Below are positions 36,144 through 49,400 of a stretch of DNA of 64,000 bases, piece by piece (position 1 is the stretch's first letter; every line of letters starts with the position of its first letter). Origin of the DNA: Saccharina japonica (lineage: Eukaryota > Sar > Phaeophyceae > Laminariales > Laminariaceae); contig MEHQ01002668.1 in NCBI GenBank assembly GCA_008828725.1, positions 97,026 to 161,025 of the forward strand. The letters run 5' to 3'. Made by a program: the position numbers and the translations under genes. The notes below the pieces were generated by a model. The model saw nothing but the letters and a program-made list of their open reading frames with translations, was not told where the DNA came from and searched no databases.

Positions 36144-36739
36144 TCGGTAATAGTATAGATAGCCAGGGGGGGAGCGAGGGGGGGGGCTGGTTGCTTCCTA
36201 AGAGTGGTGTTTTCTTGTCGAGCGACGAGAAGATAATTGTTGTTGCACTGCTGCATTCCGTGTATGCACTTGCCGAGCCGTGGATTTTCCTCCGATGTCG
36301 CTGCTGCACCACCTCTGAGCAAAAGGTGGACGATACATACGAATCAATACAGGAAATCAGATAAAGCGGTGGTTTGTTTTGTCGGCTGCGATTAGACTCT
36401 TGACTAACGATTCGGGTTAAAAGAAATACCACTTGTATTTTAGGCACTACTTCCAAGTCAAACGCTCCAGATATCTTCCAGCCGTGGTATGGAATGCCGA
36501 AGGTATTTTCAGTTGTATTCGTAGTTCTCGAAGCGAATGCCAGAGGTGTACCAAAGGATCCCCTACTTGAATTTATCGTGTACCTGGTATCTCTCGTGGA
36601 TGCTATCGTGTGTATGTACGACTGGAATTTGCCAATTTCATATTTCAAATCCCAAAGCGGCACAACCTCTAGATGGTCGAACCGTAACGTTTTATATATC
36701 TATTATAAATGCTGATATAATGTCTGTTCGTAATTGGGT

Positions 36740-38290
36740 AGCCCGATCCAGAGTGCTTCAGCCCCACCTTGCCCCATGGGCAGGGAAGCTGAGTGTCACA
36801 ACCTGTGGAACACCAGGTCTCGCGCCGCGTCGCGTCGTGCCGAGCCGTGACCCTCGCTCTGAGCTACCAACAAAACCGAGCCGTTCCTCGAGCCGGTTCC
36901 CGAGGGGTGGCAGCTTCTTCTGGCTTTTATTTCGGTTCAGATTAAAAAACGGGCATCCTATTGATCCATAGGAACAATGCCGTGCAGCGGGATTACGGAT
37001 ATCGCAGCTGAGAGAACTTTGCAGCCAGTGTCAAACATCGCACAGCAATCGGCAGCAACAAAAGCAGCAGCAGCAGCAGCAGCTGGAGACAAGAGGCGGC
37101 AAACAGGTACGCTAGCCGGTCCGCGCTGACTCCCGCCCCTGATCCAATACAAGAGCTCTCCAGCAGAGTGCTCCTCCCTCCAGTAGAGTCCCCCACTTGG
37201 TAGATATCAGAACGCTCTGGGAATAGATTTGTTTTCTGGAACATAATGCAGCCAGGCACGCTGACTTCAAACATTCAAATATTCAAAACGTCCCCACTGC
37301 CCACAAACAAGCCAGTGCTCTACCCAAAACAATCCCAGCAGACCCAGCGTTAGCACACCCAGCAAAACAACCCTTCACACGACACTGCTGAGATTCCCTA
37401 CGCCATATACACAAAACACACAATGGCATTCTACATGAACACGCCAATCGTTAATAGGGTAGCGTAACCCAGAGCGCTCCAGCCGCGCCTTACCCCATGG
37501 GCAGGGAGGCTGGGTGCCTCAATCTGTCAAAACACTCGGTTTCGCGTCGCGTCGCGCTGTGGTCGTCGCTCTGAGCTGCCGACAACAGCGACCCGGTTCC
37601 TGAGCCGGTCACCAGTGACGAGGTAGCTTGTTCTAGTTCAGATTAAGAAGCAGGCATCATATTGGTCGATAGCAGCAGTGCCGTGTGGCGGGACAACAGA
37701 CTGCATTGATAAAAACGTGTATGGATTCTCCTTTTCTACACTATTGAGTTATCCTGTGTACCACCTACATATATGCTTACATGCTTCAATGGGCTACACA
37801 GGGCTAGCGCCACGGGCGGAGCCGTGGCCATACCGCTAGTATTATTAAATGATGTTAGTCTGCCTGTCTGGAATCGTGATCTCGCGATCCAGAGCGCTTC
37901 AGCCCCGTCTTGCCCCATAGGTAGGGAGGCTGGGTGCCAAAACCAATGGACCACCGAGTCTCATGCCCCGCCGAGTCCTGGCCGACGCGCGCTGAGCATT
38001 GCCCCAATCCCAAGGACAGTGACTACGGACGGCAATGTAAGGGTCATTGGATTATGCATCTGTTCACCAATGGTTCTTATATTTCCGTTCAAGTTGGTGC
38101 ATCACAGCACACTGCGAGTACTGTCGTCATGGTATCGCGAGTCTCGCGATCCAGAGCGTTTCAGTCCCACCTCGCGGCATCAGTAGAGAGAGTGCGAGAC
38201 ACAATGAGCGGGACGCTGCGTCTTACGTCACGCCGAGTCCTGGCCGTCGCGTGCTGAGCAATGCCAACAGTTGTGGCCGTGTCACAACCC
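36740..38290. repeat. Family R1 repeats, four diverged copies
   Basis: Copies at about 36740-36960, 37455-37690, 37870-38010 and 38130-38280 share GATCCAGAG.GCTTCAG, TTGCCCCATGGGCAGGGA and a CGTCGCG-rich segment ending in CTGAGC. No conserved frame. A CAG tract lies at 37060-37085. Confidence 0.65.
37803..37839 (+). mobile_element. Helitron-like 3' terminus, copy 1
   Basis: The hairpin GCCACGG-GCGGAG-CCGTGGC is followed after seven bases by CTAG, and the next base is T. A short GC-rich hairpin just before a CTRR end, inserted before T, is the standard Helitron 3' signature. The same 37-mer recurs at 42109-42145 with one difference seen. The body probably includes some of the R1/R2 repeats; the 5' end was not found. 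Confidence 0.5.
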
Positions 38291-38429
38291 CGAGAAAGTA
38301 CTGACAACCATCCAGCCAGCCTAGCTGCTGCCTTACGATTTTGAATAACGAAATCGGCAGCTGATTGGCTGGCCAAATCCATGCCAGAGGCCGCTGGCTC
38401 TTTCTAGAAGATTGGTGCTGAATAGAGCC

Positions 38430-38920
38430 ATCGAGGTTCCACTACACCCGGGGAGGATAGGGGTCCATCCCTGGATCATGAATACCTCCATATCACTACA
38501 TCTCCGACTAACCGGGGACAAAAATGGCGATCCCCCGGGTCGACACCGCCCCGCACGGTGTGGAAACCCCACCACCATCGGCTGATCACTGATTGGCTGA
38601 GGCTCATGGAGACAACGGCACACGGGGACGATAATATCCCATCTCCGGATTATAAATCCATACATACATTTACAACTCCAACATCCCAGGGACGAAAACA
38701 GCCATACCCCAAGTCGATACCACCCCGCAAGGTGTGGAAGCCCCACCCCCTTCGGCTGATTGATAGGGCTGGGGCTCATGGAGACAGCGCGCAGCGATAG
38801 TTGACGCTCGGGACAACGTCAAGGTTCCACCGCACCCGGGGAAGATAACGTCCCATCCCCGGATCAGAAACGCTTCCATATATCTACAACTCCAACAACC
38901 CAGGAAAGAAAACGGAAATA
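38430..38920. repeat. Family R2 repeats, three tandem copies of about 190 bp
   Basis: Units start near 38432, 38610 and 38820 and share ACCCGGGG, GATAA, CCCATCCCCGGAT, ACAACTCCAAC and a GGTGTGGAA.CCCCAC segment. A fourth copy is at about 41905-42040. Confidence 0.7.
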
Positions 38921-41680
38921 CAAGAGTCCATTAAAATAGTAGAGGGAATGCAAGGACAGCAAGTGGAGAGTAGATAGAGCTTCATTCGGAAGTAGGTACA
39001 GAACGAAGTTAAATTTTGTGTCTACTGTAGGGCTCTTTTCTTGTTCCCGTGGTCTTGTTCTTTCGGAGTGCTTATATATGATGAGTGGTTAACGTTATGA
39101 AGCTCGTCATGCTACACATTGTCGGATGGTAAGGATAGCGATATTATAATATGGACTTCAAACATGTACACTAAGTAAGGTGCTACTACTAAATGCCATA
39201 CTGTATCAATCAGACCTGAATACTTGGCAGCAGTATACCAATACTAAAGCAGTCCCCCGTTCTACTGTACTGTAGGAGTAGGAAGTGAAATACAAAACGC
39301 CACCCATAAACTCGCGTGAAGCAACTCGGTTAAAATTAAGTTAGATTAAACCAACCAATCGATTGCCCACCCGGGGTGAGGCTTATTACGTATATACTGC
39401 TGGTGCTACAAAACTATAACATTGAATCGACAACAACAGCAACAACAACAAAACAAAACAACAAAACTTCATTTACTTACATAAATATGTACCAGGTATG
39501 ATATAAAATCCGTCTTAGAGCTGTTGCTTTTAATTTGAGTATCATTAAATCCGTAGTACGCACGGTCTAATAATCACACAGAACTTGAAAAATATCCTGG
39601 TGTGGTATTCAACCAAAACCTCGATCCCAGAGCTGATCGGGCATTTTTATCAATCCCGTGTCCGCCTTTGGGCGAAAATAATTAATGCACGCTTCAACCC
39701 ACTCGCAATTTACGAAATTAATCCACCTCTACCTGCATCCTTGCAGGTGAAATTTCGTTCTCGCACGCCTCGTTTTTTATAGCCTACATCTTGTAGATCC
39801 TAATGTACATGGTATAGGTACTAAAGGGACATTTTCCCGGGATAATTTCACTTTTCATTTCCGGCCGCGGGTCTTTTCTCGCGCTATCCGCTGCGGGGCA
39901 CGTGGGGGGCCCGCGTGTACGCCACGGCGCAAGTGCAGGTCCCGGCCGAGGCCCGTGGGGCGTGCTTTGGGCCTTCAAATTCGCACATTCTGGCAAATAA
40001 ATCAAGGGAGGCGTTTCGACTTGACACCGCCTCGCAACTACGCTGAAAAATCTGCCGTAATACTTTTTTTTATCCGTGTGAATGTGGATGATTCATTTTT
40101 GACACGCCTGAGGTCGTCCGGGGACATCCGGGCCACATCCCCGGGTTTCCTAGCGGATATGTCTACTTGCTGCTGTGGATCATCACCCACAGCTGTCAGT
40201 GTGTGTGTCTTCTTTTTCTTCTCTCTCTCGGACTCCGCTCTCACTGGGCTCTGCCCAGATTTGGGGTGTTCTTTCTTCAGGGTATAATACAATACACATA
40301 TTTTAACTCGTGTCAGCGAGGGTGGTCATCTCATTCAGGTGGTACAGCAGTGCTGGCCCTGGGTTGAGCGTGGTCCATCCGGTTTCCTCCCATAATTCTG
40401 CAGAATTCGCGACGGGGGATCGTTGGCAATCTTCGAGACGGGGAATTGTTGGCACTCGGGAATTTTCGAGTACGAGTGCTGGGAGTTGGGTATATTATTC
40501 ACGTTAGGTACCGGTTTCCTCCCATACGCCGCATGAACGGAACGCACACAGCACGCACCACGCACGAGACAACAAGGACCACACCCACATGGAACGAGGC
40601 ACACATCTAGCGCCATGCATCAGTAGTCAATACAATGTTGCATGCGTCTGCTCTCTATGGGTTGTGTACAGCAGTAACAGTTGTACGAGACGCTGCAAAA
40701 ACTACACGTGCTTTATTTATGTAAATTTGTAATTTGGTTCCAATATTTGAATTTTTCATAGAGTACACACACATGCACAGATCTACGAGTACGTATATAT
40801 GTACAGCAGTACGTATATCATACCTACAGTAGCTCTCTCTTATCTACGAGCGATAGGCCGATCTACATACGTACGATTACAAGTACATTGGTACAGTAGG
40901 AGTACTATTGCCGCTGTACTTTACGGGAACGGGTGTCTAGTCTAGACTACACACTACAAAGCAGCCAAGACGCCCCTTATCGAAGAGTACAGCAGTAGAG
41001 CAGAAGAAGCTGCGGAACACGCAGCAGCCGCTGTTCAGATTGTCGCGTTTGTGGCAGCTGTTGTTGTGTCTAGTATGCGTGCGCCGCACCCGTAGTAAAC
41101 AGCTACGAGTAGCAAGCAGGAGGAATCCAGCAGATCTAGCTGTGACAGCTACGAACAACGAGTACTGCTTTGCTGTGTTCTGTCTTTCATTGTGTATGCG
41201 TGTGTGTTTGATGTATGCGATTCCAGCAAGATCTCCCCCTCTGATTTTGATATCACCCGCGCTTTGCAGCAGCGATTAAAAACAATAAAACCGCTAATAC
41301 CCGTCACGGGTATGGATAACATTTCATACTCGCCGAGAATTTGGGCCCAGGGCACCCGGGTATCCAGCTGTTCGACGGGCACCCTTAGACGAGTACTCGG
41401 CTGCTAAACGCGTACCAGGGTACCCGCCCAAAAGGTATTACGTACGAGCGAATACTCTTATCTAGGACCGGGGCGGGACTCGTCGGGCAACAGCTCTGTC
41501 ATAACAATCTGCTGTATACTCAGCTGCACAGCGTAGAACAGCCGTGATAACTGCAGTACCACTGTGGGATCGACTTTAAACCCTATAAAAAATAGTTAGA
41601 TCGACTTCAGAAACTAAACAAGTCGTTGAGCCTGGACACCAACCTGCAGTTTCTTAACACCGGTAGCCCACTGTACCTCA
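38921..41680. other. No supported gene
   Basis: Short open frames only. 40640-41000 contains many TACAGCAGTA-like words and 41300-41430 several CGGGTACCC-like words. Confidence 0.4.
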
Positions 41681-41904
41681 GATGCGATATCATCTCGCGA
41701 CAGTGGTTTCGTTAGGAATGGCCGTCGCTACTACTTTTACTGTCTATGCCACAGGTTTGCTCCAAAACTTAAACTATGAAGCATGTGAGATCAATTTTCA
41801 CCTTGCGACATCCCCAGGATTTCAAGTGACCAACATCCCGAAGGGGAACCTTGTGCATACGTACCTGATGGCATATATACGTAAAACGAGTTGCCCCTCG
41901 GGGC

Positions 41905-42040
41905 AACGGCGAGGTCCCACCGCACCCAGGGATGATAACGTCGCATCCCCGGATCAGAAATCCTTACGGACAACTACAACTCCAATAACCCGGGGACGAA
42001 AACAGACACCCCCTGGGTCGATACCGCCCCGCATGGTGGT
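41905..42040. repeat. Family R2 repeat, isolated copy
   Basis: It matches the 38430-38920 unit, including TCCCACCGCACCCAGGGA, CATCCCCGGATCAGAAA and GGTCGATACCGCCCCGCA. Confidence 0.7.
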
Positions 42041-42108
42041 TCTTATTTTCCGGTTTAGAGTGGTACATCACAGCACACTGTTAATGCGAGTACTATGGGC
42101 AACGCAAA

Positions 42109-42145
42109 GCTAGCGCCACGGGCGGAGCCGTGGCCGTACCGCTAG
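42109..42145 (+). mobile_element. Helitron-like 3' terminus, copy 2
   Basis: The same hairpin followed by CTAG and T as at 37803-37839. The preceding sequence (GGTTCTTATTTTCCG, CATCACAGCACACTG) also matches the region near 38067-38120, linking it to the R1/R2 repeats. Confidence 0.5.
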
Positions 42146-42189
42146 TAATAGTATACGTTTAATCCGCAGTACGCACGAAATTATTATAA

Positions 42190-43245
42190 CATTCAGCAAG
42201 CCCCTTCCCGTCGAGACATTTTGAATTTGCCGTGACGTACCGTCAATAAAACCAAAAGCCAGTGTACGATATCGTATTATCTTGTTGGGAACATTTACAC
42301 TCACTGCCCCGTGCCGTCCCGCCTCCAGCGGCAGTCTGTGCGTTTTGAAACCACCGTCGTCCGTCGTCCCGTCGAGAAACCAAAACATATACGTACCGTC
42401 CTGTCGCTTCGTGAAACTAAACTATATGTACCGTCCCGTCCCGTCGTGAAAAATTACATGTACCACCCCTTCCTTCCAGTTAAAACTGTGACGAACGCCC
42501 GTGTAGACTTGCTATAATATATGTCAATTTCGGAATTTAAAAGTATCACCGTCCAGTCTCGTTGTCAAAAGATAAATTTACCGTTCCGTCCCGTCATGAC
42601 TTTTATTCGCCGTCCCGTTCCGTCATGAAAACCAATTACTCGTTGTACGACGTACTGCATCGCTCCGTCCGGATGGGATATTTTACACTCATTACTGTCC
42701 CGTCCCGTCCCGCCTGCAACATCAGCCTGTCCGTACGTTTTGGAAAATATAACCGTCCCGTCCCGCCGAGAAACTAAAATATATGTACCGTCCTGTCTTG
42801 TCGTGAAAAAACCGAAATGTGTTTGCCGTCCTGTCAAGTTAAAACTGTGACTTGACGGCCGTGTAGACTTACTGCAGTATGTACCAGGTATACTGTGATA
42901 CAAAAAAAATCTGAATTTCGAAGTACCACCGCCCAGTCCCGTCGTCATAAATACGTTTACCGTCCCGTGTCCTATCGTGACAAAAAAAAATACTTGCCGT
43001 TCCATTCCGTCATGAAACCCAACACTCGATATATTGTACTGTACCGTCCCGTTAAGATAATTTACACCCACTACTACACTGTCCCGTCCCGTCTGCAAAC
43101 AGCAGTAGTTAGGTTATGTTTAGCAGCACTACTAGGTGTGCAGTACGTAGCTAATGGTAAAAAAGGCGGGCCTGGAGACTACCAACTAGCAACGCGAATG
43201 TTACTCCCCGTCCCGTCCCGTCTGGAACAGCAGTATACTGCTGTT
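42190..43245. repeat. GTCCC satellite with about 398 bp higher-order period
   Basis: At least 15 degenerate copies of ACCGTCCCGTCCCGTCGTGA occur at uneven spacing. Larger blocks repeat as units: GAGAAAC.AAA.ATATA.GT at 42370 and 42768, AAACTGTGAC..ACG at 42484 and 42842, TGTAGACTT at 42503 and 42863, and TTTACACTCAT or TTTACACCCAC at 42671 and 43061. The array starts about 200 bp beyond the gene C stop codon. Confidence 0.85.
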
Positions 43246-43441
43246 ATACCACCGTCCAGCCGCATACGATAGTATATGTTCATGGCATCCGGTCACCGCA
43301 ACTGAGGCAGCGGTCGATTATATGGCCTATAGAGCAACGGCCTCGAGCTCGATCGCTCACGCAACTGCAAGCCGCCATGGTTCGATCGCTACATGGAATA
43401 TCCAACCTACCGCAAGCGATCGACGGATCGATTCATTTCAG

Positions 43442-46400
43442 TCAAGGACACACGTTGGCGTTGATGTAATCCTGCACCGCTGCGTCAAGCGATGTCGAGG
43501 ACGGGGCAAAGCAGCCGCCCGATTGAACGCGAACGCCGACCGTAGTAGAGCCGGAACCATCGTACACGCCGTCGCCCGTGTTGTCCGAGTACAATGTGTT
43601 GGTTGTCCGGACACTAGGACAGGCGCGTTAATCGGGCGAGGGGAGGAGAGACGGAAGGTTATCGATCGTGAAATTGACGACGTGGGAAGGCAAAAGAGGA
43701 GATACAATCAGCGAGTACTCGTACTCGTATTCACATGGTTCATGTAACGTTCGACCATGTTGGGCCACGTGCTGCCTTCCTTCGCAGAAGCGCATCGACG
43801 AAGGGGATATTGGAAAGGAAATTTGGTAGAAACAAGCCGTGATACTCAGCCCTGTCCTCGTGGATAAGCACTTTCATTCGATATTTATTTGCGTTTCCGA
43901 GCACGTCAATTATATACCCACTGCAGTAGACGACCGCCACTGTTGCTACCATTGTATATGCGGCATTGATTGGGTGTTGACCTCAACGGTGTTGGATTCC
44001 AGCCTTTGCCTTATTCCGTCTTCAACCGCAGGCAAGAACAAGGCCAAGCTGTGTTCTGGAACGTTTTAAAGTACCACCACACTCGACTCCGAGGTAACAG
44101 AGGATACTCTGCTGATTGATGTAGTTTGTAACCTACCTGGATAGCTTCGTAAACCGCGTCGAGAGAGCGCACTATTTTTCTGAAATGCACACGCCAGGCG
44201 GAAACGGTGGCACTGGAAAAGCCAGTCCATGGCGTTAAAGACGTCGTTACACCCGAAAGAGTGTTCTCCTTGTTGCACCCCCTCTTCACTCGGCAAAATC
44301 GTTCAAAGTTCAAATGTTCGCCTTAGAACAGCCGATTTTCCTAATTGAGAATTCCCTTTCCGATGAGAATGAAAATCGATTTTAGTACTTCGTTATTGTT
44401 CAAGAGTTGTATTTCGCTCACGATCAAAATTTGACCTAGAAAATATGTTCCTCGAAGGTAGGTATCGATCCATGAAAACAAAACTGAACTCAACCTTGAC
44501 AGGCTCGAAAATCAAGGATTTAAGGGAATTTGCATTTATGAGCGAGGTACCTCGCCCATAAATCCAGATTTTCTGGGATCTTCGATATCTTGAGACTGCC
44601 CATGCCGATTTCGTTTTTTTTTTGTCATCGACGGGTGTCACAACTGGCAATAGTTTACAGTGAAAAAAATGACTGTGAGGGAAGTACATCTCGTACTATT
44701 CAAAAAACGATATTTTCGATTTTCATTCTCATCGGAAAGGCAATTCTCAATTAGGAAAAGCGGCTGTTTTAGGATGGTGCAGGCGTTTTGAGCCAAGCGT
44801 AGTCGCATCGTTTGCGTCCTCTTAAGCAAGGACGGCAGTTCTTAGTACCACTTACCGCATGGCGCTGCTGGAGGGGTCTACAGTGTTGCCCGAAATCTCC
44901 AGAGTGTCGGTGTTCGCCATGTATATGCCCCTCCCGCCGATTGTTCGATTTTCCGATATCTACAGGAAGGACCAGCACAGCAGGCGGGACGTACACAAGT
45001 AGGGGCGCAATGGTTTTGTAGGCATGCGGCAGTATATACCCCCATGAACGTGTTGCTGCTGCCTGTGTCGTGGTATTCGTCGTCGAGGCCCGCTCAAAAG
45101 ACAAAGATGGCTGGAGGCGGGCGTATGCGATAGACGCAGAGATATCCAAGAAGAGTCGGCCAACACAATGTTAAGAACTACCGCAACACGTACGTAGTCA
45201 TGGTCCAAATATCGACTGTATCGAAGTCATTTGGAGGCTTAACCTACGAACCAACGCCGATCACTCAGTGATATTGTAGGTTAGTCACAATCTCACCTTG
45301 ATGCCGGAGGAGCGCTGAATAACCATAGCCCACTTCGAAGACTCGGGGGTCACGGTACACGCTGATGCATACAGACGGGCATGCGCGAGGCCACATACAT
45401 ACGTGCAGCGCTTAGACAAGGACGGGTTGGGCCCGCCAACGACGAAGTATCCAGGTAAACAGTACGAAACGTGAATTTACGCTGTCGTCGTGAACTTTGT
45501 TGAGAGGTTGTGGGGTTCTAGCAGTAGACAGAAGCGAGCCTATATGTGGGCTGCAAAAAACGAGTGGCCACTACGAGAATGCTAGGTTTAATATCCTAGA
45601 CCTATACGGATGCCGCCCCAAAACACGACGACCTACAGACTGCCAAATATGTAACAGGTACGTACAAGATTTCCCTCCGGAGTCGTTGCGTTTATCACAT
45701 TGGACGAAAACAAAGGCATGTTTTCACATTATCTAATAATCAGTTTGCATGGCATCCAGCTCCTGTTATTAACGAAGGTGACGCAAGAAACAAGAAGAAG
45801 GACCAAACCAACCTGAATAGTCGTGCATCTGTACTTATTTTGTATTCGGTTCGGAACACGTAGTAATAAGACACGGTTTACCTTAATTGCGGCGCTTGGG
45901 ACGTATGTAGAATCTGATACTGGTGGTTACACAGAAAACAAAAACTGAATCGAAGAGCTGGCGACTTCAATATAAAGCAGCAGAGCAGCACAGCACAGCT
46001 AGTGGTTATTGTTACAGTCACGCCGCCGTAATGGCAACAAAGTATGGTAGCAGTGCCGAAGAAGAAATAACCTACAACACTAAAAAACATGTTTTCCAGC
46101 GGGGCAGGAACATGTATCGTAAAAAACAAAATGCCAAAACAAAGAATTTAAAGATCAGTTTTATATTCAGACAAGCCTCGTACTAAACTCATTTTGGCGA
46201 CCCTCGTACAGCCAAACATGTGACATCCTAAAAATCTCCAGCAGCAGTTCGTGGACAACAGGCTCTCACCCCTAGACAACGTCGACCCCTTTCCCCCCGG
46301 CGTACGAGGACCAATGCTCTCGAACAACAACAACAACAACAACTACAACTACAACAACAACAACTACAACAACAACAACGTGCTACTGTAGGAAAATAAT

Positions 46401-49400
46401 AAAGTTAGGCTTTCTTACCACCAGCGTCATTCCCGTCTGGAACGAAACAAACGCTTGGGAAATTAATTTCGTCAATGAATAGCTGTGATACCGGGCATTA
46501 TATACCACGTCTCCCGACGATGCCGCCTGGCGAGGGAGCAGGAATACAGCTTCGTAAGCACACCACACGTCGGGTAACGGTGCTGGGAAACGTTCGGTAG
46601 GTTACAGATCGAAATGCGTTGTTTAATGAACTCACTGCTGACATGGCCCGTGCACGTATCCACCCGTAACGCTTCCACGCTCCCGCCGGTGACCACAAGG
46701 CCGTCGAAGTTCACATCCGCCCCCTTTGCATCTTCGGTGTTTCGAATCCGGGACAGTTCACGCACACAATGAAGGCGTTTTTGCCACGAGGGGGTGACAC
46801 GTCCATGCCCCCCGACCGAGGAGAGAGAACAAGAGGCGTGGACAGAGGCAGGGAAGTAGCGAAACATATAGGGTTTGGGATTTAAAACGAACGCGTATTG
46901 TTCAGGACTGAAGCGGTAGACCTAGATTCAGACCCATCAAAAGGTCGGTTCCCGTTCCGTTGATCTATACTACTGTAGTTTTGCAATGGTTTACTCGGCG
47001 AAAGCGCAGACCGTAGATCTCGACCATGAGCCTCAGGGGGCTTTGCTCAATAACGTTTGGCAATCGATACCACGCCTATCCGGAGAATAGACCCACACCT
47101 GTACCTGATTATACATTTTGACCCTAAACATATACTTCATATGTATGTCATGTGGCGCAACAACACGATTACATTGACACACGAAATCCTGAGCCAAACT
47201 GACGTTTGACTCATCCGTAGGTCCTTTCGATGCTAGCGATCAGTCTCTTCACTTATCCGCGGTACTCACAAATGCCACGGCGGTTGTCGGTTATGGTGAC
47301 GCGCTGAGCAGAAGCCAAGCCCTGAGTGGTGCAGTCGTCCTGCTCACCACAATTGTCAACGATAGCACCGGTAGTAGCAGTAGCGAGCATCGGGAGCAGC
47401 AGCAGGCGGTCGAAGCAGCAACGGGCGTCAGAAGCAGTAAGGGCGGCATTTTAATACCTGCACGGTATCACTGTTGTCAACCCAACGGGACATGCAAAGC
47501 AAGGGTCGCAGTCACTCTCGAACGGTCCGTGTTTAGTGTGTGTCGAAGGTGCGTACAGCCGCTGCTGTTGACTGCGTGCTTTGCTTGCACTCGGCTCTGG
47601 AATAGGGAGATGATCTATATGGTGGTTATACTGTGCTGTGCACCTTCGTTTTCTTCTGCAATTCATCGGAACCCCAATACATCATTCATCGAAACAACTA
47701 TATATATATATATGCTCGTCTTTCAAACTCGCGATGACATCGCAATAACCCATCAGTTCAGACGAACCCACACCGAACCCTAACGCTTAGGGTAAGAAGA
47801 GGTGGTGTCCAGATGTATAACTGAGGTCTCGATTAGGCACGTCCTGCGTGGGGTTCGGAAACCGCCTGCTGTGTTATATCCCGCCAAAGAAGCCGTGTTA
47901 TTCCATGGTTGGCAGGACTCTTGCACACATACTGGGTCTGATGCGCTCGATGGCACACACTGGACGTTGATGAGTTACGTGTGCACGTGCGGCAAAACTG
48001 GTGCAGAGGGTTCTTGGTGGCTGAGTCAAACTTTCGATTTCGGCCTGTTGAATCTATCTCCTTGGTGACGATTCACCACGGATAGGATAGCCACTAGCGT
48101 ACGTTGAGCTCGATCCACTACCACTGGGTATTTTCTGCGTGGGTCGCGATTACCGCCGCCGCTAGCGTTGGAAACTCAACACCCTACTGCATGCAGGGAT
48201 CGAACACGGTGATATTTAAAACAATTTAAAAAAAAACAGCAGCTGTGAGCTCGAGGATTTCGTCGAAACTCATATTTGCTATTAATAGCTGAGTGTAATA
48301 CTTCGATCGCGCGTACTTACGGATTTTATATGTCCTCATGTAGGATGTACATCCCGTAGGAGGGGGACACAATCTGAGGCTGTAAAATTCAGGAAGTGTG
48401 TGTCTATTTGTGGGGGGAGAAAAAAATAAATAAATAAATAAAATTAAAATTAAACAGTGATATAAGACACCCCGATCGCCATCATGTGTGGCAATAAAGG
48501 CGCATACCCCTTACCCTCCATGCCAGACCACCACTGTTGACGCCTCCCGAGCCGAGGTACCCGATGGTGCTGTCCGTTACGGTCATGGTGCACTGATTTG
48601 CCGCTGGGGTAAACACGAAGGCAGCGGTGGCGTGGGTATCTAGTGAGGCGTTGCGGCACAAGCAGACCGACGGATTATTGGCAACCCGATCTGGAGTGAC
48701 AGCATTGGGTGTATATGTATCCGTCCCCCCTGACGAGAACAAGCTTGCGATATTGACTAAACAAACAAGCACAAACTTGCAAACTAACTAATTGGAGCAG
48801 TTCCCACACCACACTGACTCACAGCTGCCGGCGCACGAGGAGCAGAGAATGTAGCCACGTTCGGAGCTTTCCGTTTCGTCTACCGCGCCGTCTTTCCAGC
48901 CGTAGATCTGATATTCGTGCAGCACGTGTTCGTCGGGGGTTTAGGCAACATGAAAGGTGGGAATCAACTAATAAGTTAGTTTATTGAAGTGTGTGCGGGG
49001 TAGCTGTGCGTGGGGCGGAAGAGGGGTAGATGGTGCAGCTTTTGACTACCCAAACGGGCGCCCATCGCGCACTTCGCGGGGCGTTTCGAGACCGAATGGA
49101 CGATTGCGCCACCCAACCGAGCGCGAAATAAGTTTGCGGCGGCTTGCACAACTGCCACGTTGGTGGGCTTGGTCGAACAGTCGTCGTCATGTGGTTGATT
49201 AGTGTCTGACAAATTCCAACGATTCCACTGGTTCCTAATTACACTCGGCTCAGATTTATTCGTATCGGTGTGGGGGGGGCTACTGTAGGTTGACCTCTGC
49301 TCCTCTGCTTTGATACACGAGTCAGTCACTGATGGGAGATGCCATAGGCTCTACCCCCTCCCCCGGACAGCGGACGTACCTGGGTGTCCTGGATTACGAC

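Noticed and set aside
42565-43098. 177-codon minus-strand frame
   Set aside because: It is the GTCCC satellite read in one frame (repeated FHDGTGR-like words).
48976-49329. Minus-strand frame of 117 codons considered as a gene C exon
   Set aside because: The flanking accepted exons (49380-49475 and 48823-48907) join directly in phase and restore a beta-helix coil (VVIQDTQ + IYGW), so an extra exon is not needed.
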